From an uncultured Oscillospiraceae bacterium (GTDB lineage Bacteria > Bacillota > Clostridia > Oscillospirales > Oscillospiraceae): DNA of 32,984 nucleotides. Below the pieces are notes generated by a model. The model did not search any database, was not told the origin of the DNA, and saw nothing but the letters and a program-made list of their open reading frames with translations. Each line of letters starts with the position of its first letter. Within the stretch, counting starts at the first letter, position 1. Of this stretch, positions 7,296-14,468 are shown in pieces. The stretch spans positions 1-32,984 of the forward strand of contig CALXGE010000014.1 of NCBI GenBank assembly GCA_944387775.1, read 5' to 3'. The translations under genes were made by a program, and so were the position numbers.

Positions 7296-8579
7296 ATGGC
7301 CGCCAAGACACTATACTCCGTTGTTGTGGCAGATGACGAGGACGAGCTGCGGGAAGCAGTATGTACCATGATTCCCTGGGAGGACTACGGTTTCCGCCTG
7401 GTGGGAAGCGCCGGCCATGGCCTGGATGCTCTCCAGCTGGTGGAAAAACACGAGCCCGACCTGCTGCTGACCGATATCCGGATGCCTTTTATCTCCGGTA
7501 TTGAGCTGGCAAGACAGGTCCGGGAGGTCCGGCCTGCTACCAATATTGCCTTTCTCAGCGGTTACGACGACTTCGAGTACGCCAAGCAGGCCATTCAATA
7601 CAATATTATCAGCTATATGCTCAAGCCCCTGACCATGGAGGGCCTCTGCAAGGAGCTGCGCATCATTCACCAAAAAATCGACGCTCAGTTCGCCATGTTC
7701 CGCCAGGCATCCCCCGGCCCCCGGGGAATGGACCTCCGGACAGCCATGCTGATGCCGCTGGTGCTGGACGGCTATGCCGAGGCGGACGGAGAGGAGCAGG
7801 CAGAGACCTATGCCCGGCAGTGCGGTCTGCTGCGGGACAGCGACGATAAGCCCTGCTACACCGTCATGGTATCCACCCTGCTGGAGGAAAACGGCGTCAA
7901 CTGTACCGCCCCCTCCTTTGTGGCGTCGGTGGATCGCCTGGCATCCAAGTACCTGCGCAGCGCCCACTTCTTTGCCTCCGGCAAGGTGGTATCCGTGCTG
8001 CTGGGCAACCCCTCCGACTTTGAGGAATATCTTCACATCCTGGCCGATGAGATCCCTCAGATGGCCGACCGCGTACTGAACCGGCGCTGCCGCATCGGGG
8101 TAAGCCGGATGGTAGGGAATCTGACCGCCCTCCACAGTGCCTATCGGGAGGCTATGGAGGCCCTCCGGCAAGGTGACCAGACCGAAGGCGGCGCTCAGTT
8201 CATCAGCGATCTGTCCCCCGCCGCCAAGGGCGGCGGCCTGCTGTGCATGCGGGCGTTGGAGGAACTGGATCAGCACTATATGGACGCGGATCTGTCCCTG
8301 GTATCCCTCAGCGGGATGCTGGCCGTCAGCCCCAACCACCTCTCTGCCTGCATGAAAAAATACGCCGGCGAGACCTTTATCAATATCCTTATCCGCAAGC
8401 GGATGGAGGCCGCCCGGGAGCTGCTGGTGTCCTCCTCTCTCCGGATCCAGGAGATCGCCCAGCGGTGCGGCTACACCGACCAGCACTATTTCAGCTATTG
8501 CTTTAAGAAGTACTGTGGGGAATCCCCCAACACCATGCGCCGCCGGCTGGGTCCTGAGAAAGCAGGTGAGGTCCTGTGA
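7296..8579 (+). CDS. YesN-type response regulator with AraC DNA-binding domain
   Basis: 427 aa. An N-terminal receiver domain (about residues 8-125) has the acidic pair D13/D14, phospho-acceptor D60 in LLLTDIRMP, the Ser of FLSGYDDF and the Lys of MLKPL. A linker domain of about 200 residues follows. From about residue 325 there is a double helix-turn-helix of the AraC class (LSLVSLSGMLAVSPNHLSACMKK and IQEIAQRCGYTDQHYFSYCFKK). Such regulators typically activate sugar-uptake genes in Clostridia; here the likely target is the mgl operon at 11436. ATG 7296 has AGGTG about six bases upstream; a GTG at 7287 is an alternative. The stop overlaps the kinase start by four bases. Confidence 0.93.
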   Translation: MAAKTLYSVVVADDEDELREAVCTMIPWEDYGFRLVGSAGHGLDALQLVEKHEPDLLLTDIRMPFISGIELARQVREVRPATNIAFLSGYDDFEYAKQAIQYNIISYMLKPLTMEGLCKELRIIHQKIDAQFAMFRQASPGPRGMDLRTAMLMPLVLDGYAEADGEEQAETYARQCGLLRDSDDKPCYTVMVSTLLEENGVNCTAPSFVASVDRLASKYLRSAHFFASGKVVSVLLGNPSDFEEYLHILADEIPQMADRVLNRRCRIGVSRMVGNLTALHSAYREAMEALRQGDQTEGGAQFISDLSPAAKGGGLLCMRALEELDQHYMDADLSLVSLSGMLAVSPNHLSACMKKYAGETFINILIRKRMEAARELLVSSSLRIQEIAQRCGYTDQHYFSYCFKKYCGESPNTMRRRLGPEKAGEVL

Positions 8580-10291
8580 AGGGTGTATCCCGTACGGAAC
8601 TGCGCATTACTACCATACTCGTCTCCATGGTGGTGGGGCTGGTAACAGTGATCCTTTGCTGCTGCATTTTCATCTTTCTTAATCGTTACCGCAGCGCCAT
8701 GGTACAGAGTGCCCGCACCAGCACCGCCCAGGCGGTGTCTCAGGTGTCCAACACAGTGAGCAACTATCTCCAGGACATGGATCAGGCCATGTCCATGGTG
8801 GAGCGCTCTATGCTGGAGGACGCCGATAACCGGGACCGGATGTTAACTGCCTTCCTGATCTTCCGGCCCGATGTGGTGGCGGTGACCAGCTACTCCTACT
8901 CCGGTCAGCTGCTGGACTGCTGGTGTCTGGACCGGGAGCCCCGGGAGACCATTTCCCAGAATCTGTCCTTTGATCTGAATCGGGCCCGCTCCTCCGGGGG
9001 AGCCTACATGACCGCCCCCCACGTGGAGACCATTTTTGAGGAGTACTACCCCTGGGTGGTAACCATGACCACTCCTTTGAAGCCAGGCAACAAAGCCGCC
9101 TGGGTCTCCCTGGATCTGAGCTTCTCCAGCATCTCATCCTATATTAATAATGTAAGCATCGGCCAGCGGGGCTATTGCTTTCTCATGGACAAGGAGGGCA
9201 ATATTGTCTACCACCCGCAGCAGCAGCTGCTGTACGCGGGGCTGAAATCGGAGGACACCGAAGCCCTGGCCTCTCTGGCGGACGGTGCCTATGCCGATGA
9301 CACGGTGATCTATTGCCTCACCAGTGTGGCGGACAGTGACTGGCGGGTAGTGGGCGTAAGCTATGTGGACGAACTGGTTAACCGCAGTGTCAGTGAAATG
9401 ATCCATCTCTCTGCAATCCTGGCAGCGGTGCTGCTGGCAGCGGCGGTGCTGACCAGCTGGCTGCTCTTCCGTCTGCTGGCCCGGCCCCTGCGGGGACTGG
9501 CAGACGCCATGGAGCGCTTTGAGACCGACGCCGACCACTTCACATACCTCTCTGTGGGCGGCACCCGGGAGATCCAGGAGCTCTCCGGTTCCTTTGGGCA
9601 CATGGTGCTGCGGATCCAACAGCTGATGGCCACCGTCCGCGAGGAGGAGGTAAATCTTCGCAAGACGGAGCTCAAAGCCCTTCAAGCTCAGATCAACCCC
9701 CACTTCCTTTACAACACGCTGGACTCCATTGCCTGGATGTGCGAGCAGGGCCGCAACGCAGACGCGGTAAAAATGGTCCACGCCCTGGCCCGTCTTTTCC
9801 GCATCAGCATCAGCAAGGGCCACGAGCTCATACCCATTGCCAAGGAGATTGAGCACGCCGAGAGCTATCTCCAGATCCAGAAATACCGGTACAAGAACCA
9901 GTTCACCTATCAGTTTGACGTGGACCCGGCATGCCTGGATTACTACTGCAACAAAATTACGCTCCAGCCCATCATTGAAAACGCCATCAACCACGGGCTG
10001 GATCTGCTGGTGGACGAGGGCAGCATCACCGTACAGGTGTGCCAGGACGGGGATGACATTGTCTTCTATGTCCGGGACAACGGGGTGGGCATGAGCGATG
10101 AACTGATCCACGCCATTCTGGAACAGGGACCGGAGGACCGCACCGGCATTGGAATCCGGAATGTCAACGACCGGCTGAAGATCTACTTTGGCAAGCAGTA
10201 TGGCCTGCACATCACCAGCGAACCGGACGTGGGGACCTGTGTGGAGATCCGCATGCCCAAGATTCAGGAGGGGAACTATGAGGCGAAATAG
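8576..10291 (+). CDS. YesM-type membrane sensor histidine kinase
   Basis: 571 aa, GTG start overlapping the regulator stop (GTGA). A first membrane helix (about residues 10-33) is followed by an extracellular Cache-like sensor region to about residue 275, with motifs such as YYPWVVTMTTPL and GYCFLMDKEGNIVYHP. A second helix (about 278-305) and a HAMP region follow. The His_kinase domain has the phospho-acceptor H376 in QAQINPHFLYNTLDSI. A C-terminal ATPase shows the N box LQPIIENAINHG, DNGVGM and GIGIRNVNDRL. It phosphorylates the regulator encoded before it. The next gene, a sugar-binding lipoprotein, starts inside its last codons, suggesting that the lipoprotein delivers the signal. Confidence 0.94.
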   Translation: MKGVSRTELRITTILVSMVVGLVTVILCCCIFIFLNRYRSAMVQSARTSTAQAVSQVSNTVSNYLQDMDQAMSMVERSMLEDADNRDRMLTAFLIFRPDVVAVTSYSYSGQLLDCWCLDREPRETISQNLSFDLNRARSSGGAYMTAPHVETIFEEYYPWVVTMTTPLKPGNKAAWVSLDLSFSSISSYINNVSIGQRGYCFLMDKEGNIVYHPQQQLLYAGLKSEDTEALASLADGAYADDTVIYCLTSVADSDWRVVGVSYVDELVNRSVSEMIHLSAILAAVLLAAAVLTSWLLFRLLARPLRGLADAMERFETDADHFTYLSVGGTREIQELSGSFGHMVLRIQQLMATVREEEVNLRKTELKALQAQINPHFLYNTLDSIAWMCEQGRNADAVKMVHALARLFRISISKGHELIPIAKEIEHAESYLQIQKYRYKNQFTYQFDVDPACLDYYCNKITLQPIIENAINHGLDLLVDEGSITVQVCQDGDDIVFYVRDNGVGMSDELIHAILEQGPEDRTGIGIRNVNDRLKIYFGKQYGLHITSEPDVGTCVEIRMPKIQEGNYEAK

Positions 10292-11249
10292 ATGGGCTGC
10301 GGCATGGGCGGCACTGCTGTGCGTGTTCCTGCTGGGCTGCGGAGCGGACACCACTTACTCCGAGCAGCACACGGTGGCTCTGATAGCCAAGTCCACGGAA
10401 ACGGAATTCTGGCTCTCCGTCTTTGCCGGAGCAGAGGCTGCCGCTACCGAGTACAACCTGAAGCTCACTATCACCGGCCCTGAGACCGAGGAGGATTATG
10501 AGACTCAGAACCAGATGGTAGCCGACGCGGTGGCGGAGGGCGCTCAGGCCATTGTCTTTTCCGCTATCGACTATGAGAACAATGCCGCCGCCATCGACGA
10601 TGCCGCCAAGAAGGGGGCAAAGATCGTGGCCATCGACAGCAGCGTGGACTCCCAGGCGGTAAGCACCTACATCGGCACCGACAACTATGCCGCAGGTCAG
10701 ATGGCGGCCCAGGCTGCTTTGGATCGAATAGTGGGAACTCTGCGGATCGGGATCGTCAACTATGATATGAACAGCGCCAACGGCCAGGAGCGGGAACGGG
10801 GTGCCCGGGATCTTTTTTCCAGCACTGGTCGGGCGGAGGTAGTCGCTGCCATCAACACGCTGGCGGAGGCAGGTCATGCCCGGGAGGATACCGCGCAGAT
10901 GCTGGCGGACCACCCGGGGATCAACGTGCTGCTGGCCTTCAATGAGCCCACCAGTGTGGGCGCAGCCCAGGCGGTGGAGGAGCTGGGACTCTCAGAAGAC
11001 GTCTTTCTGGTGGGCTTTGATTCCAACGTAGCCACTGTGGAGGGGCTGCAAACCGGGTCGGTGGACGCCCTCATCGTCCAGAATCCCTACGCCATGGGCT
11101 ACCTGGGAGTAGAGAGTGCCTACAAGCTGCTCAGCGGCCAAGGGACAGGGCTTACGGCTGTAGTGGATACCTCCACCCAGATCGTTGACCGCGACAATCT
11201 CTTCTCCATGGACAGTCAAAAAGCGCTGTTTGCCTTTGAGTCCCGTTGA
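10278..11249 (+). CDS. Sugar-binding lipoprotein of the sensory operon (periplasmic-binding-protein type I)
   Basis: 323 aa. It has a short lipoprotein signal with lipobox LLGC (C21) and then a ribose/galactose-type binding fold in the normal N-to-C order: VALIAKSTETEFWLSVFAGAEAA, then AIVFSAIDYENNAAAIDDA, VAIDSSV, YIGTDNYAAGQMAA, LLAFNEPTSVGAAQA and VFLVGFDS. Start ATG 10278 (GGAGGGG upstream) lies 14 bases inside the kinase gene. There is no ATPase or permease directly beside it, and a promoter separates it from mglBAC, so it is probably the ligand-sensing partner of the kinase. An auxiliary transporter component is the alternative. Confidence 0.88.
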   Translation: MRRNRWAAAWAALLCVFLLGCGADTTYSEQHTVALIAKSTETEFWLSVFAGAEAAATEYNLKLTITGPETEEDYETQNQMVADAVAEGAQAIVFSAIDYENNAAAIDDAAKKGAKIVAIDSSVDSQAVSTYIGTDNYAAGQMAAQAALDRIVGTLRIGIVNYDMNSANGQERERGARDLFSSTGRAEVVAAINTLAEAGHAREDTAQMLADHPGINVLLAFNEPTSVGAAQAVEELGLSEDVFLVGFDSNVATVEGLQTGSVDALIVQNPYAMGYLGVESAYKLLSGQGTGLTAVVDTSTQIVDRDNLFSMDSQKALFAFESR

Positions 11250-11340
11250 ATTGGTGAATTTACACAATTTTTACCCGGTGTTTTTGTGCATGGAAAGAAA
11301 TTTTAATAGAAAATTACCCTCTTCGCAGTGATTTTTCACC

Positions 11341-11369
11341 TTGTTTTCTCACCCTCTTTCCTCTAAAAT
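11341..11369 (+). promoter_or_regulatory. Sigma-A promoter of mglBAC
   Basis: TTGTTT (11341-11346), a 17-base spacer and TAAAAT (11364-11369), 66 bases before the mglB start. The upstream 90 bases are AT-rich. The two TCACC-containing blocks, TTTTTCACC and TTTTCTCACC, at about 11331-11352 form a direct repeat that could be a response-regulator site. Confidence 0.65.
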
Positions 11370-11435
11370 TAAGTTATGAGGTGCGGGACTTTTGCGCAAA
11401 GGCCTGCCCAAATAAAAGGAAAAAGGAGTGTCTCT

Positions 11436-12764
11436 ATGAAAAAGAAGTTACTTGCATTTCTCCTGATGGCTGCCATGCTGCTCAGCCTGGTAGCCTGCGG
11501 CGGCACCAACACCGGCAACACTGGCAACACTGGCAATACTGGCAATACCGGCGACACCGCCACCAATGATACCGGCGATACCGCCGACACCGGCGCTACC
11601 GAGGTCGCCAACAAGAACAAGCCCCTGGTGTGGTTCAACCGCCAGCCCTCCAACAGCTCCACCGGCGAGCTGGACATGAACGCTCTCACCTTCAACGAGA
11701 ACACCTACTACGTGGGCTTTGACGCCAACCAGGGCGCTGAGCTCCAGGGTACCATGATCCTGGACTACATCAAGGCCAACATCGACAGCATTGACAAGAA
11801 CAACGACGGCATCATTGGCTACGTGCTGGCTATCGGCGACATCGGCCACAACGACTCCATTGCCCGTACCCGCGGCGTTCGTTCCGCTCTGGGCACTGCC
11901 GTTGAGAAGGACGGCGTCATCGACAGCACCCCCGTGGGCACCAACGTGGACGGCACTTCCGCTTTCGTGCAGGATGGCACCCTGGAAGTCAACGGCAAGA
12001 CCTACACCGTCCGTGAGCTGGCCTCTCAGGAGATGAAGAACTCCGCCGGTGCCACTTGGGATGCCGCTACCGCTGGTAACGCCATCGGCACCTGGGCTTC
12101 CTCCTTCGGTGATCAGATCGACATCGTGGCCTCCAACAACGACGGTATGGGCATGGCTATGTTCAACGCCTGGTCCAAAGCCAACGGCATCCCCACCTTC
12201 GGCTATGACGCCAACTCCGACGCCGTTGCCGCTATCGCTGAGGGTTACGGCGGCACCATCAGCCAGCACGCCGACGTTCAGGCTTACCTGACCCTGCGTG
12301 TGCTGCGCAACGCTCTGGACGGTGTGGACATCGACACTGGTATCGGCACCGAGGACGACGCTGGCAACGTGCTCAGCCCCGACGTGTTCTACTATGATGA
12401 GGCCACTCGTTCCTACTACGCCCTGAACGTGGCTGTCACCGCTGACAACTACGAGGACTTCCTGGATTCCACCGTTACTTACGCCCCCGTATCCAACCAG
12501 CTGGATGCTTCCGCTCACCCCGAGAAGAGCGTGTGGCTGAACATCTACAACTCCGCTGATAACTTCCTGGGTTCCACCTATCAGCCCCTGCTGCAGAACT
12601 ACGATGATCTGCTCAACCTGAAGGTGGAGTACATCGCTGGCGATGGTCAGACCGAGGCCAACATCACCAACCGTCTGAGCAACCCCAGCGCCTATGACGC
12701 CTTTGCCATCAACATGGTGAAGACCGACAACGCTGCTTCCTACACCACTCTGCTGAACCAGTAA
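11436..12764 (+). CDS. mglB: Galactose/glucose-binding lipoprotein MglB, circularly permuted
   Basis: 442 aa (usual mature MglB about 310). It has a lipobox LVAC (C21), an Asn-Thr-Gly linker (residues 24-60), then sequence matching E. coli MglB from about residue 86 onward (NKPLVWFNRQPS) through to its C-terminus (about residue 342). After a linker, residues 365-442 match MglB residues 4-85 (NIYNSADNF, VEYIAGDGQTEANITNRL, YDAFAINMVKTDNAA). Sugar-contact residues are kept in permuted order: N68, H138, D140, R144, W208, N234, D258, then D375 and F377; N256 of E. coli is Q277. The Ca2+ loop DKNNDG is at 120-125. AAGGAG precedes ATG 11436. Codons rich in GCT and CGT, unlike neighbours, suggest high expression. 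Confidence 0.92.
   Translation: MKKKLLAFLLMAAMLLSLVACGGTNTGNTGNTGNTGNTGDTATNDTGDTADTGATEVANKNKPLVWFNRQPSNSSTGELDMNALTFNENTYYVGFDANQGAELQGTMILDYIKANIDSIDKNNDGIIGYVLAIGDIGHNDSIARTRGVRSALGTAVEKDGVIDSTPVGTNVDGTSAFVQDGTLEVNGKTYTVRELASQEMKNSAGATWDAATAGNAIGTWASSFGDQIDIVASNNDGMGMAMFNAWSKANGIPTFGYDANSDAVAAIAEGYGGTISQHADVQAYLTLRVLRNALDGVDIDTGIGTEDDAGNVLSPDVFYYDEATRSYYALNVAVTADNYEDFLDSTVTYAPVSNQLDASAHPEKSVWLNIYNSADNFLGSTYQPLLQNYDDLLNLKVEYIAGDGQTEANITNRLSNPSAYDAFAINMVKTDNAASYTTLLNQ
11508..11552 (+). repeat. Five tandem 9-bp repeats in the mglB linker
   Basis: Five copies of a nine-base unit (AACACTGGC and one- or two-base variants) encode (Asn-Thr-Gly)5 just after the lipidated cysteine. Degenerate Asp-Thr-Gly copies continue downstream. 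The repeat forms a flexible tether and could change length by slippage without breaking the frame. Confidence 0.85.
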
Positions 12765-12807
12765 TCTGGTTTATAACCCCTGTTGAGTTGAACATCAAGT
12801 AACTTGT

Positions 12808-12861
12808 GCTATTAGGGTGAGGGGATTCTTCCTGCGGGGAGATGACCCTCTCCCTAATAGC
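12808..12861 (+). other. Long intercistronic hairpin between mglB and mglA
   Basis: GCTATTAGGG-T-GAGGG pairs with CCCTC-T-CCCTAATAGC, a stem of 15 pairs with one T-T mismatch. No clear T tract follows; a second CTAATAGC copy lies directly after. In the 180-base gap after a binding-protein gene such a structure usually protects the upstream mRNA or partly stops transcription, giving more binding protein than ATPase. Confidence 0.7.
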
Positions 12862-12944
12862 CTAATAGCCGCTTTTCCTTGGAAGCTGGAGCGGGTCGTC
12901 GCGGTCCGCCCCATCGGGCAATATGATAAACGGGAGAAACAAGA

Positions 12945-14453
12945 ATGGCAGATGCGAGAGATGATATTGTTCTGTCCATACGTGGTATGAGCAAGTCTTT
13001 CGGCCGCAACCGGGTGCTCGACCGCATCAATCTGGATGTGAAGCGTGGCACGGTGATGGGGCTGATGGGCGAGAACGGCGCCGGCAAATCCACCATGATG
13101 AAATGCCTGTTCGGCACATACCAAAAGGACGAAGGAAAAATCTTCCTGAACGGCAAGGAGATCAGCTTCTCCGGGCCTAAGGATGCCCTGGAAAACGGGA
13201 TCGCTATGGTGCACCAGGAACTCAACCAGTGCCTGGAGCGCAATGTGATCGACAATCTGTTCCTGGGCCGCTATCCCACCAACTCTGTTGGAGTAGTGGA
13301 CGAGGGACGGATGAAGAAAAAAGCGTCCGAGCTGTTTCGTAAGCTCGGCATGACGGTGAACCTCACCCAGCCCATGCGGAACATGTCTGTATCCCAGCGG
13401 CAGATGTGTGAGATCGCCAAGGCAATTTCCTATAATTCCCAAGTAATTGTTCTGGACGAGCCCACCTCCTCCCTCACTGTCCAGGAGGTAAACAAGCTCT
13501 TTGAGATGATGCGCATGCTCAAGGAGCAGGGCATCGCCCTCATCTATATTTCCCACAAAATGGACGAGATCTTCGAGATCTGCGACGAGATCTCGGTGCT
13601 CCGGGACGGCAACCTGGTGATGACCAAGCCCGCCAAGGAGACCAACATGAACGAGCTCATCACCGCCATGGTGGGCCGCTCCCTGGAGAGCCGCTTCCCG
13701 CCGGTGAACAACACCCCCGGCGAGACGATTCTCTCCGTGCAGCACCTGTCCACCAAGTACGCCCCCTACCTCCAGGATGTGTCCTTCGAAGTGAAGGAGG
13801 GCGAGATCTTCGGACTATACGGCCTGGTGGGCGCCGGGCGCACAGAGCTGCTGGAGACCATCTTCGGCGTGCGGACCCGGGCGGCGGGCCGCGTTTACTT
13901 CAAAAACCGGCTCATGAACTTTGACAGCGCCAAGGAGGCCATTGAGCATGGCTTTGCCATGATCACTGAGGAGCGAAAGGCCAACGGCCTCTTCCTCAAG
14001 TGCGACCTCACCTTCAACACCACCATCGCCAACCTGGAGCAGTATAAGGCCGGTCCGGCCCTGTCTGACAACAAGATGGTCAAGGCCACCAACAAGGAGA
14101 TCAAGATCATGCACACCAAGTGCATGGGCCCGGACGACATGATCACCAGCCTCTCCGGCGGCAACCAGCAGAAGGTCATCTTCGGCAAGTGGCTGGAGCG
14201 TGAGCCTCAGGTCTTCATGATGGATGAACCCACCCGCGGCATCGACGTGGGCGCCAAGTATGAGATCTACGAGCTTATCATCAACATGGCCAAGCAGGGA
14301 AAGACCATCATCGTGGTCTCCTCTGAGATGCCTGAGATTCTGGGCATCACCAACCGCATTGGCGTCATGTCCAACGGCTACCTCTCCGGCATCGTGAACA
14401 CCAAAGAGACGAATCAGGAAGAGCTTTTGCGTCTGAGCGCAAAATATCTGTAG
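12945..14453 (+). CDS. mglA: Galactose/methylgalactoside ABC importer, ATP-binding protein MglA
   Basis: 502 aa with two ABC domains in tandem, as usual for sugar importers of the MglA/RbsA type. Domain 1 has Walker A GENGAGKST (42-50), the degenerate signature MSVSQRQMCEIAKA and Walker B VIVLDEPTSSLT. Domain 2 has the degenerate Walker A GLVGAGRTE, the canonical signature LSGGNQQKVIFGKWL and FMMDEPTRGIDVGAK. It powers uptake through MglC of sugar delivered by MglB. GGGAG lies about eight bases before ATG 12945. It is separated from mglC by 15 bases. Confidence 0.95.
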   Translation: MADARDDIVLSIRGMSKSFGRNRVLDRINLDVKRGTVMGLMGENGAGKSTMMKCLFGTYQKDEGKIFLNGKEISFSGPKDALENGIAMVHQELNQCLERNVIDNLFLGRYPTNSVGVVDEGRMKKKASELFRKLGMTVNLTQPMRNMSVSQRQMCEIAKAISYNSQVIVLDEPTSSLTVQEVNKLFEMMRMLKEQGIALIYISHKMDEIFEICDEISVLRDGNLVMTKPAKETNMNELITAMVGRSLESRFPPVNNTPGETILSVQHLSTKYAPYLQDVSFEVKEGEIFGLYGLVGAGRTELLETIFGVRTRAAGRVYFKNRLMNFDSAKEAIEHGFAMITEERKANGLFLKCDLTFNTTIANLEQYKAGPALSDNKMVKATNKEIKIMHTKCMGPDDMITSLSGGNQQKVIFGKWLEREPQVFMMDEPTRGIDVGAKYEIYELIINMAKQGKTIIVVSSEMPEILGITNRIGVMSNGYLSGIVNTKETNQEELLRLSAKYL

Positions 14454-14468
14454 TAGGGAGAAAAGGCT

